64,000 nt of DNA from Lateolabrax maculatus (taxonomy: Eukaryota; Chordata; Actinopteri; Acropomatiformes; Lateolabracidae), in contig CM062202.1 of the NCBI GenBank assembly GCA_031216445.1, positions 17,480,001 to 17,544,000 on the forward strand, given 5' to 3'. Under the pieces are notes generated by a model. The model was not told the DNA's origin. It made no database searches and was given only the letters and a program-made list of their open reading frames with translations. Positions within the stretch are counted from its first letter, which is position 1. Every line of letters begins with the position of its first letter. The position numbers and the translations under genes were made by a program. Positions 47,021 through 58,545 of this stretch are shown here, one piece after another.

Positions 47021-47455
47021 CAACCACTATACTGATACTTATCATTGATTGTTAATAAATATAACTTTAAATGTGCTTCTATGTGTGGCCTCCTCTTTAT
47101 ACTACCGTGCCTTGAGCCAGGTGTGTTTGATGTCTTGCAGTGGGCATGACTGAAGGTTTTCATCCAACAAAGTTCTCATTTATCAAGAGTCTGGTCTGGT
47201 ATCTTTATCTAGGACACAACTTGGTTCAGCTTATCTGTCATCATTTAGTCAGCCTAAACATAACTCATGGCCACCAGTGGTGCAGGACATGCTTACCAGG
47301 TGATAAGTAATTATATATTAATCATGGTTATTTTCATTAAAACAATATCAATTCCTAATGCAAATAATTATTTTCTTAATGTGCTGATGAAGAGAAAATG
47401 GTCTTAAGTGTTTGTGGTGTTATTCAGCAAGTTTTGAAATGTATGTATTTTCTCC
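47021..47455. other. Unannotated spacer
   Basis: AT-rich sequence between the YqaJ-like pseudogene and the TG/TA satellite. Nothing is recognised. Confidence 0.5.
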
Positions 47456-47615
47456 TGTGTGTGTGTGTATATGTATATATGTGTATACATATGTGTGTGT
47501 GTATATGTATATATGTGTATACATATGTATGTGTATATGTATATATGTGTATACATATGTGTGTATATGTATGTATGTATGTATGTGTGTATATGTATGT
47601 ATGTATGTATGTGTG

Positions 47616-47647
<32 letters not shown>

Positions 47648-48456
47648 TGTGTGTATATGTATATATGTGTATACATGTGTATATGTATGTATGTATGTAT
47701 GTGTATATATGTGTATACATATGTATGTGTGTATGTGTATATATGTGTATATGTATGTGTGTATGTGTATATATGTGTATATGTATGTATGTATGTGTGT
47801 ATGTGTATATATGTGTATACATATCTATGTATGTATGTATGTATGTGTGTATGTGTATATATGTGTATACATATCTATGTATGTATGTATGTGTATATAT
47901 GTGTATACATATGTATCTATGTGTGTATGTGTATATATGTGTATACATATGTATGTGTGTATATGTATATATGTGTATACATATGTATCTATGTGTGTAT
48001 GTATGTGTGTATATGTATATATGTGTATACATATGTATGTATGTGTGTATGTGTATATATGTGTATACATATGTATGTATGTGTGTATATATGTGTGTAT
48101 ATGTATGTATGTGTGTATATATGTGTGTATATGTATGTATGTGTGTATATATGTGTGTATATGTATATATGTGTGTATATATGTGTGTATATGTATATAT
48201 GTGTGTATATATGTGTGTATATGTATATATGTGTGTATATATGTGTGTATATGTATATATGTGTGTATATATGTGTGTATATGTATATATGTGTGTATAT
48301 GTATGTATGTGTGTATATATGTGTGTATATGTATGTATGTGTGTATATATGTGTGTATATGTATGTATGTGTGTATATATGTGTGTATATGTATGTATGT
48401 GTGTATACATATGTATGTATGTGTGTATATATGTGTGTATGTATGTATGTATATAT
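47456..48456. repeat. 1-kb TG/TA satellite with 30-bp higher-order unit
   Basis: The tract is almost entirely built of TGTA, TATA and TGTG words with rare C in ATACAT. From about 48076 to 48400 it resolves into a 30-bp unit (ATGTGTGTAT ATGTATxTAT GTGTGTATAT) repeated about 11 times, where x is A or G. The A-type units form one central block (about 48151-48300), flanked by G-type units. All long frames over it (up to 365 codons of Tyr/Val/Cys/Met, or His/Thr/Tyr/Ile in reverse) are artefacts. The alternating purine-pyrimidine sequence could adopt Z-DNA or cruciform forms. Confidence 0.97.
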
Positions 48457-49030
48457 TTCCCTTCAGGGTATCACAGTTAGCTCATTTTATGGAAAAGAAT
48501 TGCGAGTAGTGGTATGAGAGAGAGATCCCTGCAAGCTCTTCAGACTCAGACTCCAGTGATGAAGAATAGGAAATCATTTTCAGGCAGCACCGAGAGATAG
48601 TCCCCATGTCAGGGTAGTTCTAGTGAGGAGAAAGAGGTGGAGAAAGAGATGGATCAAAAGTCTAAAAAAGCCAAGGGATGTAGTTGACAGTGCTTAAAAG
48701 GTGCAATCCATAATCATTTTCGTGTAAAACATTTAACTGGTAAAATCAATAGAATATAAAAGAAGAACATATTGATGTTATGCAAAAACTTGGCTCAAAA
48801 CAGTTTGTTTCAGCAGATAATTTGTCTTCTCATACCAAGAAAGCACAGGTATAACTAAAAACATTAACAATGGCCTTGTTCCGTTTAGGTGAAGCAATAA
48901 GCCATGAAAGTGAGGGAGAGTGCACAATTTTCACAGCAGACATTTTGACCTGACATAGTAGGAAAAACAGTGTGTGTTACTAGCAATGGTTCAGTTCTAT
49001 TCAAGTATCCCAGTCAGTCATGAGAATGTA
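48457..49030. other. Unannotated sequence
   Basis: Just after the satellite, one frame reads an acidic Ser/Asp-rich stretch (about 48535-48570). It ends in a stop, so it is not called as a gene. The remainder is AT-rich with no recognised feature. Confidence 0.45.
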
Positions 49031-49110
49031 GACCAGTGTTTCCCAGTCCTGGTCCTGGGGACTGATCGTCCTGCATGTTTTAGATGTTTCCCTGCTCCAA
49101 CACACTTGAT
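49031..49110 (+). repeat. Teleost repeat fragment (CCAGTGTTTCCCAGTCCTGGTCC)
   Basis: The segment reads ACCAGTGTTTCCCAGTCCTGGTCCTGGGGAC, CCTGCATGTTTTAGATGTTTCCCTGCTCCAACACACTTGAT. I recognise it as one end of a widespread fish non-autonomous DNA transposon, probably hAT-like. The rest of the element is not identifiable. Confidence 0.6.
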
Positions 49111-49622
49111 AGAGTTATAGTGCGACAAAGTGCTACAAAGGGGTACACAACAATGGAATGCCAACTTTCTCACCAGTTGTAAAGCCAATCGCCCTTCTGT
49201 AATCCGGTTTGCGTCAATGTCAAAACTCTTTTGTAAACAGCAGTGTGAACATGCTCTAACCGAAAGTACTCATACCCAACCTCATATCCGAGATGCCATC
49301 TTGCACTGAGCGGATTGCGACTTCATGACATTTCATAAAATTTGGAGCAGCAGGGCCACCTCTGCAAACTGTGTACAACGGAAACACTATATGAACATAT
49401 AATGGTCAGGCTCATTATTTCCTTTCAAAAGTCTAAGCCCAAGGCATAATTGGACTTCAGATAAATATTTTAAAGCTTATTAGTCTGTATTTAAGATTTC
49501 AACACATCATGTTGAAGTGCTGATATAAGAAAATATTCTACTTAAATGTATTGACTGATAAACTGTACTGAATGTCTTCTCAAAACAAATCTGAAGCCTG
49601 CCTATTCTGCAATTCTGTCACC

Positions 49623-49812
49623 TGGGGCTTCATTTATAAAACAGTGCAAAGATTCCATAATAAAAGTGTATGTGCACACAAAAGCAAAAAAATAAATAAA
49701 AACTAACCTGATTTGTAAAACCGTGCGCTCACACACCTGCAGGCAATGTTCCCTTTATAAATCACAGTCCACCTGGAAATGTACGTGCGTGGATTAGCCT
49801 CATATCCTGCCC
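49623..49812 (+). repeat. Teleost repeat fragment (GGGGCTTCATTTATAAA)
   Basis: The segment starts GGGGCTTCATTTATAAAACA and includes GTGTATGTGCACACAAAAGC, GATTTATAAAA-like words, CTTTATAAATCACAGTCCACCTGGAAATGTACGTGCGTGGATTAGCCTCATATCCTGCC. These are hallmarks of a common fish repeat whose ends restore GCTTCATTTATAAA. Possible remnants continue to about 50000 (TCGTACGCATGG). Confidence 0.6.
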
Positions 49813-51615
49813 AAATATTAATTTGGCTTATATCTTTTACAATTGAAAGGTGCTTATTGGATAGTTATGTTTCACTAAAACAAGCAGAAATAACACTGCT
49901 GGTTTGAATCATATGTTATATATTATATTATTATGAAGTGGAAAGCGTGATATGAAGTGAAGTTAAATGTTTATCGTACGCATGGGTCAGAGTTTCCATA
50001 CGGATGCTTACATTCTCCTGTTAAGGTTTTTTTTTTTACAGATCCCAACTGTTGCCTGGGAATTGCCCCATTTTGTGCGCCCAATGGTTAAAAATTAGTC
50101 CCCAGTCTGTTAAGTGTCTTTTTAGACGTTCCTTCACTAACAGTGACAATGTCTTTGCTTTCGGATGGTTTAAAAGTGTGTTTCACTGTTTTACTATTTA
50201 AGGGTTACGATCACTCCTCCTGATTATCTATTGTTGTATACTCAGAGTAATTTCCTCACCAATCTTAGGATAAAATAACTAAAAGAAAAAATCTTAAGGG
50301 TTTACAGTTAAACACTAACTGCAAGGTTAACAAGGTATGATTGTAGTTACAAAAGACGGCTATGGAACAATGAGAAGTAGATGTCTATTAAGACAATGTA
50401 GGAACATAGCTCAAAGTGATGTCTGCAAAATTGGAGGTCAGAGGGAAGGGGGATAGAAGTTAAGGGATTTAATGTAATACGGCAAAGCTTGTGGATGGAT
50501 AAAGTATTGGCAATTGGGATGATAGGATATGTGAAGAAAGCCACAAAGCAGTTGCTGTGTGTTTGGGGCCACAGGGCTGAACGTGTGTGAGCTTGTGTGT
50601 GTGCGAGAGAGACAGAGAGAGAAACGGTAGTTACAGGTTAGGGGAAACACTGAATGATTCAATTAAACAGCCTTGTATGACCTAGGGGGACTGATTGATA
50701 GGTCTATTAGCTCAGGGTACCAATCCCGCCAGTGGGACCCACAGACACACACTCACATGAACACCTACACGCACAAAAACCTCCATGCAGAAGCGCACGA
50801 ATATGCACAGCAGCAGCCACACAATGCTAAATGATGAAATAAAACTCCTTAGTGGAATAAGTATTGCTCAGTACTGCTGATGCATAGAATATATGTGGTG
50901 AATTGGCGTGTTGAGTATGTAACATGGTCAATTAGTCAAATGTGTCTAGGTTACTTTGACACAATGGTAGTTGTAGTAGATGTAGCCAACATAAAGTATA
51001 CACAAGAGTTACTTTCATTTTAAAATGCAGAACTGTAGAGGAAACACCAAAAGTCAAAGGAGCAGTGGGTTAGCTCCGTGAGTTTGACTTAACATAACAA
51101 AAACTCAATGATCTACTCAGTAATGTTACTCTGGACTCCACTGGACGCAAATTGACAATAGGGAAATCTGAACTCTTCATCTCTGTTGCTTTATCTCTGT
51201 TGCTGATGACTCAGATAATCTGGAACTTCATTTTGGCCACTGTTTCTGTCTTAACCCAGAGCTCATAAACCATATGTGATGCTGAAACACACAGTACAAA
51301 AGCCTCGCCTCTCACTCCCTCATGCCTCTTGAAAAAACATGAGACGGTGTCACTCCCCTGGGGGTCTGTACCTATTTCCACATGCACCCAGCGTCTCTTG
51401 CTCTGGACAACGGGCAAAGAGAAACTCCAGGCCCAATAGCGATTGGTTGCAAAGCCGATTCTGTGTGAATTGATGACCCAAAAAAGATGCCTGGTATCTC
51501 TCAACCCCCCAAAAAGTTTAAAGCAACATATACCATGATGTGTCATATAAGAAACATGACAAAAACTACACAAAACAAAAACAAAAGTACTTTTGATTAA
51601 ATAAAAAATAAATCA

Positions 51616-51665
<50 letters not shown>

Positions 51666-53271
51666 AATGAATGAAAAACAAGCCTGTTATCGTTGCTAAG
51701 GGCACACGCATGTATGTGTACGATTGTGTGCGTTTTTAACTGAGAGAGAAAAAAAAAGGGAGATGAAATTGGCATCTTGGCGCTATCACATGGTATCGGT
51801 GGAGGTAGTAGAGGTCAGCTGGGTTGGGCCTGCTAGTCATACAATTAGATATGACTAATATGCTTTGGGCAGCATCCAGACTCTTGGGAGGGTTCTGGAC
51901 CGTTGACAACAAACCCCTCAAGCGCAATAAAGGGATGATTTACATAGAGGCAAACAAACTTATAGACAATGTAAATACGTTTTCATGTAAATGCTCATTC
52001 TCTTTCTCTGAGACAGACTGTGTATCCTTCAATGCTGCTTATAATTTGACAATGCATAATTCTCTGAAATATATCAAAAGCACTTTTTCAAACATTCCCA
52101 TTGATTTAAACAGAGTTCATATTTGAAGTGAGCACAGCAAGGTTACATTATTGATAGTTATATTTGCAACAAGGCAAGCCTTTGTAAAAATCCAAAATAA
52201 TTATGACAATGGAGTCAATTCAATATTGGCCTTAAAATCAAATGACTTTCAGAGTTTTCTCAGGCAATTAGAGAATAAAGTTTCTGCCTGAAATAAATCA
52301 ATCATGAATTCAAAAGGAATTAATCATGTGTTCATGGTTTTAACACTAGCAATACACATTACAAAAAAAACACATGCATTCATTTGTAGAATATAGATTC
52401 AGTTCTCGGGTCATCTTGCACAAATTGAGCATAGTGTTAGTTCAGATAGGCCACCTCAGCTCACAGTCCAAGCAGTCAGTTGATAGTGGCTGATCTCAGC
52501 AGCAACATCAGCTGATTCCCTTCCATGCATCCAATTGGCAAATGTCATACAGGGCGCCCTATTTAAAGCTGAATTAGCCTGCCTATCCTTGCCGCTTCCA
52601 CCCCAGGTCCCTCTTTTCATGCTGCGTCTAACTAATAAATGTCATTCCTGTTGTCAGTGATGCCAAATATATCTTACTGAAAATGGAAATACAGTTTATT
52701 TGACAAAAGTGGTCCTGACAGAACCATTGTGAATGTTTTGTGGGTGTGTGTGTATTTGTGGTACCTATTTTTTCTCCTATTTGTGTCACAGGACAGCAAC
52801 AAAGAACAATAATTTCAATGTTATAAAATAAGAGATGTAAAAGGGGGAACGAGACAGCCAGCAAATTTAATTGCCGCCAGTTTGGGCAGAATTGCACGGA
52901 GCAGTCCTTCTTCCAAAAAAGAGAAAAAATAAAATCCTAATTTGCACCAGTGAGACATTCTCCTTCCATATTTCCATTCTTCATATACATTTCTCCACTG
53001 TTTAAATAGAAGACACATTATGCAGCCATGCATTTTGGTATCTTGTGCAGGGCTGTTATTGTGTTGAAATGTGCTGTCACTGCAAGACAGGCCTTCCCCT
53101 TGTGATTCTCACTCCACATGTCCTTGCTAATACCGAGGGATTTAGAAATTACTTTACAAATACACACTCAGAGAAAATGTTTAGAAAAGGTGGCAGTGAG
53201 TATGTGTGTTGATGTGCATGTGTGGACATTAAACTTGCGGCGATGTGTAGCCACAAAAAAACGATAGCATA
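49813..53271. other. Unannotated intergenic sequence
   Basis: No exon is recognised. A (TA)n tract lies at 51621-51662. Blocks at 52430-52620 and 52840-53040 are non-repetitive and moderate in GC, with the texture of conserved non-coding elements. The minus frame at 51211-51573 (120 codons) shows no domain I know. Confidence 0.45.
51621..51662. repeat. (TA)n microsatellite
   Basis: Twenty-one uninterrupted TA units. Confidence 0.97.
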
Positions 53272-53465
53272 GGCTTACAGGTCATTCACTATCCGTAGAG
53301 TCGGTGGTTCGACCAAATGTTGAAGTGTCCTTGGGCAAGATACTCAATCCCATATTGCCCCCAATGGTCAGACCAGTAACTTGCATGGTAGCTAACTACC
53401 ATTGGTGTGTGAGTTGTGTGTGAATTAAGTGCTTCAGATAAGTGCTATATTAATGCACTTTATTT
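53272..53465 (+). repeat. tRNA-promoter SINE-like repeat, copy 2
   Basis: A GGTTCGACC B-box-like motif (53306-53314) is followed by TGAAGTGTCCTTGGGCAAGATACTCAATCCC, ACCATTGGTGTGTGAGTTGTGTGTGAATTAAG and AAGTGCTATATTAATGCACTTTA. It has the same order as the copy at 43.3 kb with substantial divergence, so it is older or from another subfamily. Confidence 0.65.
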
Positions 53466-54936
53466 CCAAGAGACTACAGCTATGCTACCATCCGGTATAG
53501 CAGTCATTTCATCTGAATGTTAACACCACAGTGACAATGTCAGCATGCTGGTGTTTACCATCTTAGTTCTTTAGTTTGCTTTCATAGCCTTGTCCAGCTC
53601 ATAATTAAACCAGCATACATAATAAAAAAAAACACAGTGGAATGCCGAGCTGCAGAGGTCAGCACAAACGTAAACATTTGATGTCCATCAAATACCTGTT
53701 GAAATATTTCACACTGGATCACAGTGATGGAAAGACAGACCGACCGTCATTGATTGTAATCTATGGTTTCACAGAATCGTCGAGTATCAAAATCCCGCTG
53801 AAATTGACTTTAACATCAGAACCCATCATGTTCTCCAACACAGTCAGTTTTCATTGCAACAGTGGTCAAATGTCTGGAGTGTACGTTGCCAATATACTTT
53901 TCTCTGATGAGTCCTATTACCAAATCCATCAGAAAATACAGATCACTACTATGCTACCAAGAAGCTGATTAAAAAGGGAGAGGAAAAAAAAGTATTTCTA
54001 CTAGTTGACTTTTATAGATTGTCTCAACTTCATGATGAATGTCTGTTTTATTTAATAGAGTTATATTTTAATGTATGACTCAAATGGCTACTTGCTACTT
54101 TACAAGCCTTTCAGTAGTCAGCATTATATTGCTCCATTATACAGTATGTGGTTTTACAAATTGAATCTTATTAAAGGAAAAAATAAATGACACTGATAGG
54201 AATAATACATCTCTATATCTTATAAATCTATCTGAGCCTGATATCATATTCCATCACGCATTTGCTTGCCAATGTCCTGAGGTGATCCTACTGGCTATTT
54301 ATTCTTAAATGACTTAGATCTTTTCATGTACATATGATATGTCCTCATGATTTTTTTATGTTGTTTTCAGTGGCTTTTCGACTCATACCTGTTCTGTTAT
54401 CTCTTTTTATTCTCGCATCCATGCTGTTGTTCCATAATTAATTATTTTACTTTTCTCCACTCTCTTTTAGTACCTTTAATTAGCATCCAAACATTTCTGG
54501 ATTTTGTCTTTCCTCTAGTTGCACCCTTGCTTGTCTTTTCTAAACTTGCTGCTTTCCCTGTCACACTTTTAACTGTCTTTCTTTCACTGCCTCAGCTCAT
54601 TCTTCTTTTATATCTCTGTCAGTATGAGACCCTTTTCATTTTTGTATCTCCAACCATCTAATGGTTGACCATAACCCCTCCTTGTCTCCCTTAACTTTTC
54701 ATCCCCTCACTCTCCCTTTCATTTATTTTCTCATTCCTTCTCTCCCTGTCTCTTTCTACCCCTATCTCACTTACTCACCTACATACAGCTGACCCTTTAG
54801 CTGCTACTGGTGAGACCTGATCCTTCTCTGGTGTCTAATTACTGGAGTCCTGCTGAGTGACCAGCTTTAACCAGCCCCACCACTGTGCTAGCAGTCAGTC
54901 CTGTTGAAGGGAAAAGAAAAAAATACACACAATAAA

Positions 54937-54938
<2 letters not shown>
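53466..54938. other. Unannotated intergenic sequence
   Basis: The plus frame at 53642-53968 (108 codons) has no recognised domain. The frame at 54347-54661 is a translated pyrimidine-rich stretch. No transposon is recognised. Confidence 0.45.

Positions 54939-54997
<59 letters not shown>
54939..54997. repeat. (CA)n microsatellite
   Basis: About 29 uninterrupted CA units. Confidence 0.98.
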
Positions 54998-54999
<2 letters not shown>

Positions 55000-55569
55000 G
55001 TGAATTATGCACAATTACATACTTATACAAGCTGAATACATAGAGGAACAAACATATAATGCACATAGACACACTTATACTTGTACCTTATAGGTACACA
55101 CACACAAACAGACAACACATTCACATATCTCATACATCATTTTCTTCTGTCTCCACAACAAATCTGATAAGTCATTACTATTAGTAGATAAGTACCACAT
55201 TGTAGAGATTAAAACATAAGAAGGGTTCAAAACAAATGGCTGGAAGAATTTAATTTCATTGATTAGAAAATAAATGAGAAGGCACTGGCAAATGGAATTA
55301 ATTTATCTGAAGGAAGAAAATCTTTGTTGTTGTAAATGAAGGCAAATGTTTTCTTTAATGATTTGCAGTGCTCAACCCTTTGCAAATGTGTTAGCCTTAT
55401 TTTGAGTAAAATACATAGTGTTTGGTGACACCGCCTGTACCTTTTTATGCAATGCTGTCCATTTAGTGAAAACAGAGTGTAATGTATTACCTGCAACTAC
55501 TCAGGATATTGCTATGAGGCAAGGTTCTGCTTGAACTTGCAGAAGACACCCGGAAGAAATTAGAAGTCA

Positions 55570-55650
55570 AATCACCTCGTCAAGTTTTATTTATGTAGCC
55601 CCAAATTATATATATGATACCCTTCATCCTTAATTCACCAGTATACTCCA
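55570..55650 (-). repeat. Possible retroposon tail fragment
   Basis: The plus strand reads TCAAGTTTTATTTATGTAGCCCCAAATTAT. Its complement ends GGCTACATAAATAAAACTTGA, the form of a fish non-LTR 3' end. The copy is short and weak. Confidence 0.4.
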
Positions 55651-56190
55651 ACAGAACCAACCCCTTCCCCCCACACCTTACCGACGTCAGAATGGGGGTG
55701 CTGTGTCAAATAATTGGCCAGGTGTGAGATCAGTCCCCCGTTAGAAGAGTAACATAATGCCTTTAAAGAGTAGCGCAGTACGTAGCATTTGTGTGTAGTT
55801 GAAAAAGTGAGAGAGAGAGAGCGACAGAGAGTGACGGTGAAGGCGAGCAGAGGTTGGCAATCAAGTTGTCAACAGCTAAGTGCTACTGCGCTGCGCACCT
55901 CTACGTGCATGCGTAGACCGCTACATGGATGTGCAGATGTGCATTACACTGTTCGTACGGCACCAAGTGCCGGTAGGGGCACCAGTGATAATGATCAGCA
56001 TGTTACTTGCTATCAGCAGCATGCCGCTCTTCTCTCTTCTTCTCCTCTTTTGGCTTCTACCTTTTGACAGACTCACACCAGACAAGACCCTCCTTCTCGA
56101 CGTTCGGCAACCAATCAATGAGACTAATGAGAGCGCGTGAACAGTTGTAAAGGGAAGTTGGCCTTGTTGTGCTGTCTTGCCAGCTTGGCG
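55651..56190. other. GC-richer unclassified segment
   Basis: This is distinctly richer in CpG than its surroundings (GCGCTGCGCACCTC, GTTCGTACGGCACCAAGTGCCGG). A plus frame (55880-56140) includes about 25 hydrophobic residues, but nothing identifies it as a gene. It directly precedes repeat copy 2 and may be part of the same larger element. A GA tract lies at 55808-55822. Confidence 0.4.
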
Positions 56191-56542
56191 CATGGATGTA
56201 TGAAGAGAACTGGATACAGCGTTGGAGGCGGGGCCTCGTTCATTCCTATGGAAGTTGCTCAGTGGCGCATAAAGCAAACATCTGGGTATTTAGTGTGCGG
56301 AACTTGACAGATTTTCCCGCTCTGTTGGGCTCATAGAGCATGCGCACTAGCGTTCCCTTAAGCCCCGCCTCCCAGCCGCTCGGTCCTGGGCTCGTTCACA
56401 TGACCAGCAGACTAAAGTAACTCTGGATTCGGCTGTTAGTGAACTTTACAACTTTAAGGGCCTAATGATTTAAATAAGGGCTATTAAAGTGTTAGAACTG
56501 GATAGTTGATGTACCTCAAAAAAAAAAAAAATGTATCCACTG
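56191..56542 (+). repeat. Unnamed interspersed repeat, copy 2
   Basis: This matches 35511-35836 along its length from CATGGATGTAT to TATCCACTG. It retains more CpG sites than copy 1 and contains an A-run (about 56519-56531) where copy 1 has only five A. The less decayed state suggests it is younger. Confidence 0.85.
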
Positions 56543-57621
56543 AGTTACAGACGTCTCAATTAGTCAATGGAAAAAAGTATTTTTGGGCCCAATGGCATCA
56601 CGTGACGGACCCGGAAGTTGTAATTCCACCGTTTGGCCGCTATGCCAAATTGGCTTCAAAGTGTGGCGCACTTCCTGGGGGCTTGGCTTGGCATCGCCAG
56701 ACTAATTTGCAAATGCGTATTAGTCTCGGTTCATTTTTGATTTCCAAGGGGCGTTATCGACGGGTGGAGACAACCAATCAGAGCGATGAAGCGCCATCCT
56801 GTCATGCAGTACGTCCTGTCAGAAGCACGCCAAACAAATATTTCTTATCAACATAACATTCTTTTAGAGAAAATTTACCGTCCAGTCCGTTTAATACTGC
56901 CGCTGTAGCTGAATGGTAGCCACCATGATATATATTTACAAAGATGATTCTGTCACGGCGCGGTAGCCGTTTGGCAAATATAGGACCCAAGCGCAGAGAG
57001 GAGAGGAGACCGGCAAGTATGCTGATTGGAGTTTTATTCACTTGAGATGAGGTGCAGAGTCCAGAGCAGGCAGGTAACAAAAATGGGAAACCGGGCAAAC
57101 AGATATATCCAAAAAAAAAGGCAGGTGAATAATCCATAGCGGGGTGGCTAGAACCGACACAAGAACGGGGAACAAGAACCAGAACCAGGGAACAAGACAC
57201 ACACCACCGAACAAGGAAACAAAGAAACAACCAAACAAACAAACAAAAGGATCTGACAACTGACCAGGGAAATGAACTAGTATATATGGCTGGCTAATTG
57301 CTGAATAGAGACAGGTGAAAGGAGTGAAGCTGATGAGGAGGGAGTGGCTGAGAGGAGAGTGGAGACAGGTGTGTAGATGGGTGGGGCAATCAGGTGATGG
57401 GGAAGGAAGGAAAGTCAGAGGGCATCTGGTGGAAGGTAAGGGAATGGCAGGTGAGGGGAACAGAGCAAGAGTCCAGGAGTGACAGACAGATCATGACAGA
57501 TTCAACCGCATTCCTCTCTGTCAGTCAACATATTAAACCCACCTCATACTAGATAAGCGGCTGTGATTGGCTCCCCTGATACCAGTTCTGAGGAAATCAG
57601 TCTGAATGGGAGAGGGGCCAG
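56543..57621 (+). repeat. Host element around the nested solo LTR
   Basis: Excluding the LTR, the left part (56543-56945) includes CAATGGCATCACGTGACGGACCCGGAAG and CAACCAATCAGAGCGATGAAGCGCCATCCTGTCA. The right part (57504-57621) includes TAAACCCACCTCATACTAGATAAGCGGCTGTGATTGGCTCCC and GAATGGGAGAGGGGCCAGA. I recognise these strings as parts of a dispersed fish repeat with CAAT-rich, promoter-like words. The family name is unknown to me. The continuity of left and right parts across the LTR supports nesting. Confidence 0.5.
56951..57498 (-). mobile_element. Solo LTR (548 bp) with 5-bp target-site duplication
   Basis: On the minus strand the element reads TGTCATGATC...GCGCCGTGACA, with 5-bp inverted TGTCA/TGACA termini. 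Both flanks are GATTC (56946-56950 and 57499-57503). In the minus orientation a CCATATATAC box lies near 57280-57290 and an AATAAA at 57033-57038, giving U3-R-U5 order, with CTTGGGTCCTATAT near the 3' end. No internal retrotransposon sequence adjoins it, so it is a solo LTR. The form resembles Ty3/Gypsy-type fish LTRs. A 146-codon minus frame lying partly inside it (56802-57242) is not a gene. Confidence 0.88.
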
Positions 57622-57622
57622 A

Positions 57623-57656
<34 letters not shown>

Positions 57657-57676
57657 TTATTTTATTTTTTTAGCTG
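57622..57676. repeat. (ATT)n microsatellite
   Basis: About 11 ATT units followed by TTTTATTTTATTTTTTT. Confidence 0.93.
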
Positions 57677-58147
57677 GTGAGTTTATTAAAACATACAAGT
57701 CAAGAAAAAATCCCTTTTATGAATATTTATCATTTTCAATATTGTCAAACATCTGCAATAATGCTGTAAAGTAATGGCTATGTAATCATAGTCATTAGTG
57801 ACACTTTAATTCCACTAAGCACAAATCTTATTAATACAAATCTAACAGCCAATAGGAGCATGAATTGCCTAGCTTGCATAAACACACTCAAATATGCACA
57901 CGCACACAGAACTAACTATGCCTGGCATGTCAGGAGCATGTGACAATTTGTGGCTTCAGTGGTTTCTATTAGAAGTTGATACCATTGGAAATTAATACAG
58001 GTTTATTTTAATTTCACAACTATACAACTGTACTGCATTCACCTGCTGTCTGTTCTCGCTGATGTCAAGGCTGAAATGGGGATGTATATTGCTTTAGTTG
58101 GTTTCATGATTTCAATAAACATGCATGGAAAAGACTTCATTACAGAC

Positions 58148-58151
<4 letters not shown>

Positions 58152-58195
<44 letters not shown>
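58152..58195. repeat. (CA)n microsatellite
   Basis: About 22 CA units. Confidence 0.97.
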
Positions 58196-58198
<3 letters not shown>

Positions 58199-58489
58199 AA
58201 CAAACAAACACAGATGCACACACATACAGAAACATATAGCCTGTAAGCAAATAAGCATCTAATGTGTCAGAGGCCAAAGTGATTTTAAAATTAATATTTT
58301 TACTGCAACAAATTGAAAGTCACCAGCAAGAGGACAAGAGCATTATGTTCAGGAATGTTTGAGCATGTGTGGGTGTTAGGGACAGACTGAGCCAGTGTAC
58401 TTGTGTTTCTGTGAATTCCATTTTTCTCCCAGTAAAACCAATCAAAAATCAATGTGTCAACTTAAAAATGAATATGATTTGTCTTTAAG

Positions 58490-58545
58490 TCTCTCTTTCT
58501 CTCTCTCTTTCTTTCTCTCTCTCTCTCTTTATCTCTCTCTCTCTC
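58490..58545. repeat. (CT)n microsatellite
   Basis: A CT run with several TTT/TA interruptions. Confidence 0.95.

Noticed and set aside
47398..48517. Very long open frames (up to 365 codons) on both strands
   Set aside because: They are direct translations of a TG/TA satellite (only Tyr, Val, Cys, Met, Ile or His, Thr, Tyr, Ile), open because the repeat lacks stop codons in these frames.
48535..48665. piggyBac-like N-terminus (acidic Ser/Asp stretch)
   Set aside because: Only about ten suggestive residues followed by stops. No DDD catalytic region nearby.
51211..51573. 120-codon minus-strand frame
   Set aside because: Composition looks protein-like, but I recognise no family and see no supporting splice signals. 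It is left uncalled rather than given an invented function.
53642..53968. 108-codon plus-strand frame
   Set aside because: No domain recognised. The length is compatible with chance in AT-rich DNA.
56802..57242. 146-codon minus-strand frame
   Set aside because: It straddles the boundary of the 56951-57498 solo LTR and translates its pyrimidine-rich U3/R region.
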